Source: Gigaspora margarita (lineage: Eukaryota > Glomeromycota > Glomeromycetes > Diversisporales > Gigasporaceae). From it: DNA of 64,000 nt. Below, one piece after another: positions 1 to 10,363 of the stretch (position 1 is the stretch's first letter; every line of letters begins with the position of its first letter). Below the pieces are notes generated by a model. That model was not told the origin of the DNA. It saw only the letters and a list, made by a program, of their open reading frames with translations, and did no database searches. The translations under genes were made by a program, and so were the position numbers. The stretch lies in the NCBI GenBank assembly GCA_009809945.1, contig WTPW01000067.1, positions 1-64,000 on the forward strand, written 5' to 3'.

Positions 1-111
1 CTTTTTTTGGTTTATATTTTAAAAAATTAATATGCCACCAAGATATCGGATGGCAGATATTTATATGATTATATTAATTAGACAAATATCTTTTACCCGA
101 TTTTATGATGT

Positions 112-447
112 TTGGTTTGTTACATATCGCCTATAATCTTCTTTAGATCGGCCTATCATATTAAAAAATTTCGACCAGTGCTAACTATTCAATTACTTCT
201 TAATATTAATCAACAAATCTATACAAACATTTGGATCCCCTATTGTATTTCTAGATCTCAAGATCAGTTTATATCTTTGCAACTCCCCCAAGATAGTACT
301 TTACTAACTCATACAACATTAAATAACCCCTCTAATAATAATGAGCTTACTATACAAACTTCTATTCATAAAATTGAAACATGGCTTCCCAAATGGATTA
401 AATACTCAANACACTTCTCTNACATCCTTTNATATAACCAAATCTAG
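112..447 (+). pseudogene. Possible retroelement ORF fragment (LINE-like?), unrecognised
   Basis: An open frame of about 111 codons at the window edge, with three ambiguous bases near its 3' end. It has Ile/Asn/Gln-rich composition and a motif reading WIPYCISRSQ. That flavour resembles the C-terminal part of non-LTR retrotransposon polyproteins in AT-rich fungi, but no RT, endonuclease or RNase H motif is visible, so the assignment is only a suggestion. No signal peptide or membrane segment is apparent. It could also be a chance ORF. The region continues off the left edge, so upstream coding sequence cannot be examined. Confidence 0.25.
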
Positions 448-795
448 GTGAGNCTTGGCCACTCTGGTAGGTTTAGGCTGCAGATAAGTATTTAAATATA
501 TTTAGATATATGTCTGAGTTTTTACTCTTAACAATAGATTTAAGTGATGAAAGTTTTTGTTTGTAAAAAGTTTCTATTAAATCTAATAAAGATAAAAGCA
601 TGGTCTCACCTTTAACATTAAAAAAAAAATAAATTAATTTGATATATATCAAGAATAAGATCATTTCAATGACCTTCTCCAAACAGTAATTCTAACTAAA
701 TAAGGGATGCGATGAGAACTATGGGAAGCGCGAATGCAATTCTTTATCATCAAATACCAATTCAACTCCGGATAATTTCTATACAAGACTTGCAT

Positions 796-1966
796 AAGGC
801 AATGTAAAGTTAATTTTTCATTTGCATTACATGGAATCTGAAAACAAGGGTCGTTCAGTAGATTTTTTTTAATTTCTGTAAATTAATAGAATAATGTTCA
901 CATTTAAGGTTATGTAAGGTTAATTTTTTATTTTGCACAACAAGTAATCAAAAAATTGGGTCAGTAATTATTTTTTTCGCAAGTTCTTTCAGACAATTAC
1001 GGGAAATTAAGGTCTTTATCGAGTGACACCGGATGAGAATAGTACTAAAAAATAAATGTCAAAAATCGAACAACTGCTCAATTGGGATCTAAAAAAAAAA
1101 TTGAAAAATTGAAAAAATGAGTCAGCGTGTAATAGTGTTTCGATCCTATTTTAAAAAGGCTATCTGGGATTGAATTCGGATTGCTTCAACAGATTCGATT
1201 ATAATTCGAATTTTTAATTCGGATTAGTAATTCGAATTAATTCAAATTCAATTATAGAAATAATCTTCAAAAGTGGTGTTACAATTAGTGTTTCGATCTA
1301 TTCGGATTGGAACCGGTTTTAAATTAGGCTTCATTCCAAACATGTGTACAGCATTTTACTTATTTGCGCAAACTGATTTTGTAAATAAACTAAGTGCGTT
1401 AGACAAGGTTAGGGTCTTAATGTTAGAGGCTATCGGGTTAAAATAATGTTTATTATATAAAATTTCATCATTTTTAATTAGTTTGATTTAAGCAAAAAAA
1501 TAAAATAAATAAACATAGCTTGAGATTCGAGTTTTGTAATAATTAGAAATAAATTACTTAATTATTTTTATTATTTTTATTTTTATTATTATTACAATAC
1601 TCGAATCTCGAGTTCTGTTTGTTCAGTTTATTTATTTACTCATATTGGGTTATATTATAGGATGAGTATAAGGGTTGTTATCCGTGATACATTTATAGCA
1701 TCCGAATGTGCAGTGAACAGCTATTTTTTTAAGTGCTTTTGAATAGTTTAGTAGTTATTCGCCAATAATGAAAGCATATATATGTAGGATTATTATCTGG
1801 ATAATCCTTATCCTTTATCCGAAATGCATTAGGGATCTATCTATATTAAATTGACGGATACGGATATCCGCATCTAATCTGAATTATCAGATCAATCCGA
1901 ATTAGTCAGATTGCAGATCGAAACACTAGCGTGTAATGCAAAAAAAAATCAAATTTGCGTGGCCTT
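796..1966. mobile_element. Dispersed TIR element (family also at 23.4 kb), split by a nested insertion
   Basis: The left end (AAGGCAATGTAAAGTTAATT) and the right end, read in reverse complement (AAGGCCACGCAAATTTGATT), match imperfectly as terminal inverted repeats. A second copy of the left ~330 bp lies at 23406-23760, with the same landmarks in order: TTTGCATTACATGG, GAATAATGTTCACAT, TTGGGTCAG and GGTGACACCGG. TA flanks both ends, which would suit a Tc1/mariner-like duplication, but this is weak. No transposase ORF is visible. The element is interrupted by the TIR element at 1134-1927. Confidence 0.5.
1134..1927. mobile_element. Nested 794-bp TIR element with 10-bp target duplication
   Basis: The ends are perfect 12-bp inverted repeats AGTGTTTCGATC/GATCGAAACACT, flanked on both sides by the direct repeat AGCGTGTAAT (1124-1133 and 1928-1937). 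A duplication of 9-10 bp is typical of Mutator-like elements. The interior has no transposase ORF and is rich in short palindromes around AATTCG; an internal copy of the end motif lies near 1288. Non-autonomous by appearance. Confidence 0.7.
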
Positions 1967-2118
1967 AATAAGTATTATTATTGTTATTGATAAAATGCGC
2001 AATTTTTATTGTTGTTATTAATAAGTTATATTTATTACATTGCTATAGATGGGTATGGTCTGGTCATGACCGGTTAATGACCGTGACTGATATTAGCTGG
2101 TTAGTGTGGTTTGACTGA

Positions 2119-3119
2119 TATAACAGTTGATTGGAAGAGCAAGTAAAACAATATAGACAATAGTGCCAATTTACACTCCAACTGTGTATAGGGAGAGAGA
2201 TATATAAAGCTCAAGGGTTTGCTTAAGTCGAATATGCAATCACTTAATAAAATAAAGACGCAGATGCTGGTGAGGCTAATATTGGGGATATCAATAATTT
2301 GATATCAATATAATAATAAAAAGATATTATACAAATGAATGATAAGGTTGGGTATCGGGATTAATTTTGGTCAGGTAATATCGACGTAGGTGAAATTTAG
2401 TAAGGGTTGGAAATTTTATTCAGGGGATAAAGTAAGTTCTAAATCTATTAACAAATACTAGACAATCTAAAAGAGATAACATTTATCATATAAATATTCA
2501 AACTAAAAGACTTTCCAAAGACTAATCCGTAGACCGATACAAATCATGTGTATAATTTTGAAAAATCAACAAGACTACGTTAAACCAGAATTTGAGTCTT
2601 AATAAAGCTGATTCGAGGTTAGAAGTCAGTTCAGTTTGTCGAATTGAGTTACGAAGGGTTTTATTAAAGTTAAAGTCAAATTCAAGGATAAGTATAATTT
2701 CTTTATTTAAAGGTAAAAGTCAAATGATTTATTTAATACTAAAGGAAAGGAATTATTTATTTAACATTGATAGGAACTTAATTCTCCTTTTTTGGCCTTA
2801 AACTTGGGGCCTTTATATACATTTTAGATGTTAGCTATGTTTACATCTTTTTACTACGTTTACATATTGCTACTATATTTACACTGTGATTACTATATTT
2901 ATGCAGTGGGCTTTTTCTGAACCTTCATTGTCCAACAGGTTTAAACAGCTACATTTATGTAGTCACTTTTATGCTTTAATGCGCCCAAAATGAGATTCAT
3001 GTGCTTAAGCTACCATGCCACCCATCATTACCATTTTAGTATGAATTAATTACATCGGGAACTAATACAAATAAAGGAATTATTTACAATTTCAAAAAAT
3101 AAATTTTTAATTCATTGCA
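2119..3119 (-). repeat. 3' LTR (element sense) of the outer LTR retrotransposon
   Basis: This 1.0-kb sequence is repeated in the same orientation at 17964-18928 with scattered, mainly transition differences and a deletion of about 35 bp in the right copy near 18790. In minus orientation it begins TGCAATG and ends ...TTATA, against TGTAACG...TTACA for its partner, so the canonical TG..CA ends have mutated at one side. A purine tract lies just outside (3120-3133), as expected upstream of a 3' LTR. No target-site duplication was recognised. An open frame at 2592-2801 lies wholly inside the LTR and has no independent support. Confidence 0.8.
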
Positions 3120-3133
3120 TAGTTCCCCCCTCA
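3120..3133 (-). promoter_or_regulatory. Polypurine tract of the outer LTR element
   Basis: Read on the minus strand, TGAGGGGGGAACTA directly abuts the 3' LTR start (TGCAATG). A purine run at this position primes plus-strand DNA synthesis in LTR elements. It sets the orientation of the outer element together with the primer-binding site near 17944. Confidence 0.6.
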
Positions 3134-3562
3134 GGATTGAGCTTCTGCGAAATCTGTAATCAAGACTCCAGTAACTTTATGGGGTAAAGTAGAGGGTTAA
3201 AGAAAAAATCTCCTTCAGGGTCGAAGATTCGAATAGAAGACCAGGTTAATAAGTATTGTTACAAGCAACTATTGCCTTCAATATAGTACTTGCAACACAA
3301 CACACGGCGACAGGGATCTTGTAAGGGTCAGAGAAGATATGAAGCAGTGTGCAAGTAGAATATTACTTCACTAGAGCGGTTCGTTGTATTTATTTATTAA
3401 AGAGCAAGAGAGTATTTATTTGGCAAAGATATATTTTATTTATTTATAAGATAATATTCAAGATAGATAACTATTCCTAAACATTAGAGNGAGGAGAGGG
3501 GAATCTGAGTCTATTGTACAGGAGGGCAGAAAACTAGGGTTTATATACCTTTTGATCATTAG

Positions 3563-3690
3563 AAGTAGAAACAGTAGAAATGGTAGAAATGGTAGAAATG
3601 GTAGAAATGGTAGAAATGGTAGAAATGGTAGAAATGGTAGAAATAGTAGAAATGGTAGAAATGGTAGAAATGGTAGAAATGGTAGAAATA
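3563..3690. repeat. 9-bp minisatellite (GTAGAAATG)n in the LTR
   Basis: About fourteen tandem units, with one or two A-for-G variants, lie inside the gypsy-1 terminal repeat. The partner array at 13936-14063 has the same unit number and the same variant order, so the array was copied with the LTR. Confidence 0.9.
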
Positions 3691-3934
3691 GTTAACTGTT
3701 ACTCGTACTTCTAACTTAGCCATTTATAGTTAATAATATAAAATAATATAAAATAATATAATAAAATAAAATAATCCAATAAAATATAATTAAAATAATA
3801 TTAGAAAATACATTAAAAAAACTAATACTAAAACTCATTCTATAACAGTATCTAATCCATTGGGTTATCAGGTACGTTCTACTATTACTAATTACGACCT
3901 TCTCTTCTTTTTTAGCATTTCTCAGTCTTACTTT

Positions 3935-5197
3935 TCACATTACGACTATGCTATTGCTACCATTTATTTCTACACTATTTACTATCTTGATCAACACACA
4001 AGCTTTACTCTTGAGCACTGGCTCAATACTATTTGGGCGAATGCCCATGTTTAAATATTGGGAGTAGTCATCATTAAGGCCTTCAAGGTCTTTAGTTTCA
4101 GAGCATTTGTCATCGATAGGGTCTGACTCAAATTCTATTCTTTCGTCCTTAATTGCACTTGCACCATTTTGAGAACAAGATTCTGGGGTATACTGTCTAT
4201 TAGAATCTGCATCATCATGGTAACAATTACCAACTATAAATGCTCTACTGACACTACTTGCATTAGTCAATTTTTTATAATATTTGAATGCTTTATGTTC
4301 GTCTTCTTCAATTTCAAATCCATCTTAATAACAATATCCAATGCTGTAACTTCCACTAATATTCCCCATCTCTGCTGCTTTCTGATTATAATCGAATAAC
4401 TTATTGTTATCCACTATTCTGTTTTTACTATGAAGTAGTTCTCTTGGATTAGGTGTGCATATTTCAATATCAGCAGATTTTTTTAGTTTTAGCTGAATTG
4501 ATATGGAGATCGTGGTCATTTAGGTAAGAATTTCTTTCTTTAGGTTTTTCATCCGCATTCCACTTAATTGTTCTTCTAAATTGGGTTACTCTTTCTATGC
4601 GCAAATTGCAGGCCCATTTTAAAGCTTCTCCTTCGAGAACTAGTTCAGGTTTATCATCTTTTAATTTTTCTATATTTTCTTGATTGGTTGACCCCTTAAT
4701 TTTGTCATCTAGTTCTTGGTTCTTTTTCTTTTCCCAGTTTCTAACAATTGTATTTTTCTTTGCTTCCACCATCCTAGGTTTATCATTCACAATTCTTTCA
4801 GGACCCACAGGTACATCAACGGATTTCTGGTAATAAATGAATGCTTCATGTTTATCTTTTTTATTTTCTGTTGCGTTCTGATAGTGCTGTTCGAGTTTAT
4901 CTGTTACATCGGTCTGACCTGTACCATCCTCTACATTATCAACTTTAGAGGGTAGCCAATTTCAGCCTTGGGCCCTTTAGATCTGGACGATCAGCCTTTC
5001 ACAACTACAAGTTAATCTTCAATTAAATTTTCCAGAACTATCTCTGGATCTAATTCAACTATCCCTGGATCTAATTCAACATCTTTTGCTTCTAGGCCTT
5101 CCTTGTTAATTACTAAATTAGCACTATTATTTTCCTCTGATGATTCTAGGACATAATATGATTCAAGATCTCCAATTGCAGTAGATAGATGAAACAT
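3935..5197 (-). pseudogene. Decayed Sel1-like repeat gene inside the LTR
   Basis: On the minus strand three open stretches (5197-5012, 4808-4470, 4519-3935) read as a broken Sel1-repeat protein. Clear Sel1 signatures are EAFIYYQKSVD near 4830, QKAAEMGNISGSYSIGYCY near 4330-4385, and after one TAA codon DGFEIEEDEHKAFKYYKK near 4275-4322. The 4519-4326 and 4270-3935 stretches share one frame and are separated only by that TAA. Sel1 repeats are TPR-like helical protein-interaction modules, common in signalling adaptors and greatly expanded in arbuscular mycorrhizal fungi. A host gene piece therefore seems to have been captured by the retroelement, or to be its insertion context duplicated with it. 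The same sequence recurs at 14308-15570. Confidence 0.6.
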
Positions 5198-5199
5198 TT

Positions 5200-6280
5200 C
5201 TAGGTAGACTTCTTGAACTAATACCTTAATATGCGAAGATAAGTATATAGTCTCTTCGATCTCTGCTGATTTTGTAGCATTCTTGGTAACTTTATTATTT
5301 CTTGCAATAGCAATTGGATCAGTATAATTACATTCAGAGTTATTGCCTATATCAGTAGGTCTTTAAAAATGATCAGATGCTTCTTGTTCGTCTATTTCAA
5401 TATTGGCGCTTTGGTTACTAATCTCTTTACCTTCATCTTTTTTTTTTTTTATTTTCAAAGTGTCTGCTTAGAGATCAGGAAATTTTATTCAAGATTTTAG
5501 GGCCATTAGTAATCCCACGTGGAGAACTACTAACATTTATTACAATGACGAGAGTACAACTAGCCACACCTGCAACTTTTGGTTGCCTATTTAAGTAGCT
5601 ACCCTAAGGTTCTATACTAGCTGCCATACCTGCAACCCACATACTGGCATTGCCTATTTAAACCTTCTGATCCTTGTCCCTCCTGCCAACCCTCTTGTAT
5701 CACTAGAACATTGTTCTAGATACTGGTTCCATGCCCTTAGGACTCCATACACCAGGCAGGTATTCTCGCGAAAAACTTGGTAGAGTGGTACCTGTCCCAT
5801 ACAGATATTCACCTATACTTCAGTAATTATCGCTATGGCTCGCGCCAACACTTGCAAGACAAGGTAACTCCTGTTCTCTTACCAATACCTACTTCTGCCC
5901 TTGCGAAGTTCACCAACCCCAGTACCCCATCCCTTCATCTTCCTGAGCATATTTCCTAGTAGTTCCCAAAACTCCCAATCTGATTGCCTGGAAAGATCGG
6001 TTAGCCTGGCTTTAGGATACCATTATGGTCTCCCTTTCCTTGGTCCACGCTTCTATAACATGTGTCCTTTTCCTCTAGTACGACTCTGGCAGCTCAGTTG
6101 GTAGGGTCCTCCGACCCTCTATACGTCCTAGTTTTCCTAGCTAGCCTACCCATTCCAACTCCATTTTGTAATACCGTTGAAAGCTGACTATTCTCCGCTC
6201 AGGGCTTGCCAAGCATGTTTCCCATTCTAACACCCCCCGGGGGTTATTTTTCTCGCCCTTATGCAGAGCTTCCAAATCAG
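5200..6280. other. LTR interior without a supported gene
   Basis: The remainder of the terminal repeat has two short overlapping plus-strand frames (5777-5959 and 5901-6104) without family resemblance. Composition is GC-richer than the surroundings, and CCCCCCGGGGG at about 6232-6242 is a short palindromic patch. Promoter signals for the element should lie within this repeat, but none can be pinned down by eye. Confidence 0.4.
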
Positions 6281-6288
6281 TATTGTTG

Positions 6289-7206
6289 TTATACCAATAT
6301 GCCCTTNACTGGATCTATAGGGATAACAGTTTCAATTGGTAAAATAGCTTGTCGACCATATACCAAATGAAAAGGAGTGTATCCTGTTGTTGCATGTGAT
6401 TTGGTTCTGTATGCAAATAGAACAGCAGGTATATGTGTATCCCATTCTGTATCTTTTTCTATAACTTTTGCAAGAGAGTTACAAAGGGTTCTGTTTAATC
6501 TTTCAACCATTCCATTGGTTTGTGGGTGGTAAGGTGAAGAAAATATATGTTTTATTAAAAACTTTTCACATAGTATCCTCACAATTTCACTAACAAAATT
6601 CTTTCCATTATCTGAGAGTATCATCTTAGGTACTCCATGTCTACAAACAATTTCTTCAAAAATAAACTTGGCTAAGGTTTCTGCACCTGCATCTGGTACA
6701 GCTTTAGCTTCTGGCCAGCGAGTAAGGTAATCGGTAGCAACAATAATATAATGGTTATTTCGAGGAGTTATTGGGAGAGGTCCAACTAAATCTATTTCTA
6801 CACGCTCAAAGGCTCTTCCAACTTGGATAGGGTGAAGAGGTTCTTTTCTTTTACTTTTGCCTCGTTTCTGGCATATTTCACAAGAGCGAACATAGTTCTG
6901 AACATCTCTATACATTTGGTCCCAATAATATCGCTCAGATATCTTATAATACATAGCATCTGTTCCTAAATGTCCAGCAGTAGGATGACTATGCATCATG
7001 TACAATATTGGTTCAACTTAAGTCCATTTGATAACTCTAATTGGTTTGTCTAAATCTTTTCTATTCTTTTTGTATAATAATTTATTTTTTACTTCATATC
7101 GTCTAGATTGATTAATAATTGTCCTTTTTTCATTGTCCGTTAAGTCAGGGGAGAGAGTGTCTGATTCTAAATACTCTAGTAGGTTTTGGTATTGGTCTAA
7201 ATTCAT
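6289..7206 (-). pseudogene. Integrase of gypsy element 1, truncated and interrupted
   Basis: Retroviral-type integrase that would insert the cDNA into chromosomes. The N-terminal HHCC zinc domain is visible (MHSHPTAGHLG ... CEICQKRG), followed by the rve catalytic core with D in VEIDLVGPL, D in LSDNGKNF and E in NGMVERLNRTL, so the DDE triad is intact. A TAA near 7015 splits the zinc domain from its leader (7018-7206), and the leader is one frame off from RNase H. The protein stops just after LPIETVIPIDP, where the terminal repeat starts at ambiguous base 6307, so the GPY/F and C-terminal regions are missing. Non-functional as assembled. Confidence 0.9.
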
Positions 7207-8729
7207 GTGGGGTCAATAGTATGAGAGTGTGTCTGGATCGGTAATCTAGAGAGAGCATTGACATTCGAATGGATTCTTCCAGGTTTGTGTATAATAGTAA
7301 AATGATAGGGTTGGAGTTTCATAATCCAATGACCTAAACATCCTTTAGGTTGGGATGACTTTAACTATTTAAGAGCAGAGTGATCTGTAACTAAGGTAAA
7401 GTGACTTGTACCAAAATATTTATGGAAATGTTCAATGGCCCATACAATGGCAGCACATTCTAGTTCAGTGGCTCCATAATTCACTTCTTCCTTTTTCAAA
7501 CTTTTACTAGCATAGGCAATTGGGTGTTCCTTTTTATCATTGGAGAGCTGGCTCAAGGTAGCTCCAAATCCTTCATATGATGCATCGGTAGCAAGAATAA
7601 ATTCTTTTCTATAGTCTGGGTATACGAGGATAGGGGCAGTAGTCAATCGATGCTTTAATTCATCAAAAGCCTTTTGACATTTCATATTCCATTCATAGGC
7701 ATTGTCCTTATGCAGTAACTGGTTAAGAGGATGAGCAATGGAAGAAAAATGTTTGATGAATCGTATATAGTATCCAGCGAGTCCCAAAAATGATCGTAGT
7801 TGCATTATATTTTGGGGAGGTTGAATATTTTGTACAGCAATTATCTTGTCTGGATCTGGGGAGATTCCTTTTTCTTCTATAATATGCCCTAGAAAAGGTA
7901 ATCGTTTCATCCAAAAATTACATTTTTCTATATTCAATTTTAATCCAGCTTTCCTAATTCTAGTGAAGACTTCTTGTAGATGTTTAATATGATCATCAAA
8001 TGTTCGAGAGAAGACATTGGTATTATCTAAGTATACTACAATATACTTGTAGGCTATACCTTTATAAACCTGATTCATAAGGCGTTAAAAGGTAGCAGGG
8101 GCATTACACAATCCAAAAGGCATGACGTTGAATTCATAGGTTCCGTATCTGGTTATAAAAGCAGTTTTCTCTCTATCTTCTGGGTGTACTTTTACTTGCC
8201 AATATCCACTCATAAGATCTAAAGTGGAAAAGTAAGTAGCTCCAGCAAGGGAGTCAAGCATTTCATCAATTCGAGGTAGGGGGTATTGGTCTTTCTTGGT
8301 AATATTATTGAGCTTCCGATAATCTACACAAAATCTTTTCTTTCCATTTTTCTTGTTTACAAGTACAACAGGAGAGGCCCAAGGACTAGAGGACTCTCTA
8401 ATTAATTTATTTTCTAACATTCACTGTACTTCTTCATTTATAAATGTTTGTTCAGTAAGAGGTACCATATAGGGTCGCGAGCTAATAGGGGGTCCATCAT
8501 CAGTGAATATTCGATAAACAACTAGGTCAGTTCTACCTAGTTGGGTCATATCTTTTGCAAAAAGGTCTGCAATCTCAAGAAGCAATTGTCTAAACTGGGC
8601 TCCTTGGTTAATAGTAAGAGGTCCTACTTTTGGGTTAATTTCCTGAGTCATATATATTTCTCGAATATTTCTGGGTCTACAATTATCTGTATCTTCGAGT
8701 AGTTTTTGATCATGCTCAGGATAACTCAA
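7207..8729 (-). pseudogene. Reverse transcriptase and RNase H of gypsy element 1, broken
   Basis: A Ty3/gypsy RT: the frame opens at 8729 after the candidate frameshift site. Fingers/palm motifs include [35 protein letters not shown] and [12 protein letters not shown]. The catalytic YxDD box reads YLDN (8022-8033), a GAT-to-AAT change that removes the second catalytic Asp. RNase H follows at about 7640-7365 (LATDASYEGFGATLSQ, ELECAAIVWAIEHFH, TDHSALK). In-frame breaks are TGA at 8418-8420 where the family has Arg, TAA at about 8082-8084 where CAA (Gln) is expected, and TAG at 7362-7364 where Trp is expected. The frame runs on after that TAG to about 7208, including KPGRIHSNVNALSRL. Order RT-RNase H-integrase is standard Ty3/gypsy. 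Confidence 0.9.
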
Positions 8730-8735
8730 AAATTT
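8729..8735 (-). promoter_or_regulatory. Candidate -1 ribosomal frameshift heptamer before RT
   Basis: On the minus strand the frame coming from protease reads CAA AAT TTT TGA. The seven bases A AAT TTT fit the X XXY YYZ slippery pattern with AAT and TTT as zero-frame codons; the zero-frame stop TGA follows at once, and RT is open in exactly the -1 frame (TTG AGT TAT). No downstream pseudoknot was worked out. A one-base deletion would give the same picture. Confidence 0.45.
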
Positions 8736-9715
8736 TGAGTATCCCAGTTATTAGACTCGGGTATAGGGACAATAGACTCGGTATACAAGTCCCTTAATCG
8801 ATAATGAAAGTTTTCAAAATAACTAACTTGATTCTGCAAAGTTTTAATAGTCTATTCCTNGTGGTTAAAGGTCTTGGCTTGTTCTTGAAGAAGAGTAATA
8901 ATTTGGGCCTGTTGTCGAATCTGTTCCTGCAAAAGTTGAATCAGTTCAGCTGATTCCAGAACAGGCGAGGCAGTTTTGATGGGTGCAACAATAGTTGCCT
9001 CTAGTTCAGGAAGTGTAGTAGATTCATTGGGCTCGAGTGTTTCAGGTACAGAGAGAGTAGGTGGAGGAAGGATTTCTGTTTCTGGATCTGGAAGAGGGTG
9101 GGCTTCTTCATAGCATTCCTTGCACAAGTTTTCATGTTGTCGGAGTTCATCATTTGTTTTGACCATGATACAGGATTCACAAAGGCCTGCAGTTCCTGCA
9201 AAGTTTTTTTGCAAGTTTTCCATGGCTTTCCTTCTATCAAAGTTAGGATGACTCATATCAAAGGATTCAGCGAGAATTCTTTGTAATGTTTGTTCTTCTG
9301 TTTCTGTCAATTCTACATGGGTGGCTCTCATGATGATTTTTACCTCATAGTAGGTATAACCTTGGTTAGAATGGTTATCATATTGGGGTTCAAGAGCGTG
9401 GGCAAGGTCTTCATTACTTTCACCAATCTGGATCTGGGCTAAACGGAAAATTCAGCTCTGGTTGAGGTCATAGCTGTGTCCGGCATTCCTGGAAGATTCT
9501 GTATAATGACGTACTCGGGTCCATAGGTTGTAATTGGGGTTATATTCAACATCCCGGGCAGCCTTATAAGCATAGAGGTGTTCAAGATCACAAAATCGAA
9601 CATCCTCTTGACTAGAATTGAGTTTGATCATCTTGGATCTAATTCCTTGTTCTTTACAGAGTTTGCATTCGGTTAAGGTTCCTCTGCCTTCTCCATTGGT
9701 GAAGAATTCAATACA
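8730..9715 (-). pseudogene. Linker region between zinc-knuckle module and RT, with coiled coil
   Basis: In the same frame as protease and knuckles (frame of 9331-8852). After the TGA at about 9713 it reads on through a Cys motif (ECKLCKEQ), an LWTRVRHYTESSRN stretch, a TGA near 9450, and then the 9331-8852 frame. That frame has CESCIMV ... CKECYEE, an acidic Pro-rich stretch, and a Gln/Leu heptad segment (LIQLLQEQIRQQAQIITLLQ) likely to form a coiled coil. A TAG near 8849 then precedes the slippery site. The function is unknown; it is extra sequence compared with compact Ty3/gypsy polyproteins. Confidence 0.6.
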
Positions 9716-10282
9716 TCAGGGGTCATCAAGCTCTAAAGCATGATGGAATTCATTCCAACATCCCTTACACACCATAGTTTGGTTCAATGGCCTAATCTCT
9801 TCAGGCTTCTGGGGCACTTTACATTTACAACAGTGGTGGGTACGTAGAGGAGTAAAATGAGGGAGACGTTGGGCCTTTACTTCCTGAGGATCACAACCAC
9901 ATTCAAATCTTTGATTTTCTAATTTTTGGGTCATTTGAGGACAGATGGCTCCGATGTGTCCATATTGTCCACATTGATAGCAGCGGTTTTCTGGGCAGTC
10001 CTTATATAAATGTCTGGGTTGCGAACAGGTTTTACAGATGTTATGTTTAGGGGCCTGCCTAGGGCAATGAGCAGCAAGGTGTCCATAACGATGACATCGG
10101 TAACATTCATTGTCAGGGCAGTTAGCATACAGATGATTATAGGAGTAACAATGTCCACATTTTTGGTTAGAGAAGGATGCACTGGGTCTGGGTTTGTGAG
10201 TAATAGTAGTCCAGGTGTTGGGTTCTGTATTTGCCATAAAAGCTTCTTTTGGACTAAGATACTCTTGTTCAAATTTTTCCAA
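9716..10282 (-). pseudogene. Four tandem CCHC zinc knuckles between protease and RT
   Basis: The frame continues from protease across a TGA. Four CX2CX4HX4C knuckles follow each other: CGHCYSYNHLYANC, CYRCHRYGHLAAHC, CKTCSQPRHLYKDC and CYQCGQYGHIGAIC, then a Cys-rich tail (HHCCKCK ... VCKGCWNEFHH). Such knuckles bind single-stranded nucleic acid and normally sit at the end of Gag, upstream of protease. Gag here also has its own knuckle at 11119-11160. This is therefore a second, larger zinc module downstream of protease. All Cys and His ligands are intact even though nonsense codons flank the block. Confidence 0.85.
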
Positions 10283-10363
10283 ATCTTTTTCATCAGTAAG
10301 GGTAGGTTGGGTAGGTAGAGGTTGGTTATTTTCATATGTGGTGGGTACATGAATCTTTTTCTT

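Larger units (their letters stand above)
3257..6306 (-). repeat. ~3.05-kb terminal direct repeat (3' LTR) of gypsy element 1
   Basis: Repeated at 13630-16679 with a constant offset of 10373 bp. It starts TGTTACAAG on the plus strand. Differences in the sampled sequence are confined to the first ~300 bp and are mostly transitions (for example GGCGAC versus AGTGAC); beyond about 3.55 kb the copies matched wherever compared, including all internal open frames. It is very long for a Ty3/gypsy LTR. It contains a 9-bp minisatellite, a decayed Sel1-like gene (minus strand) and a GC-richer segment near 5.5-6.3 kb. The homology ends at an ambiguous base (6307) directly against the integrase frame. Confidence 0.8.

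Noticed and set aside
3860..4054. Plus-strand open frame in the LTR (and its copy at 14233-14427)
   Set aside because: It overlaps the minus-strand Sel1-like frames, which have real motif support; the plus frame has none.
5777..6104. Two plus-strand frames in the GC-richer part of the LTR
   Set aside because: No family features. They recur in the second LTR only because the LTR is duplicated.
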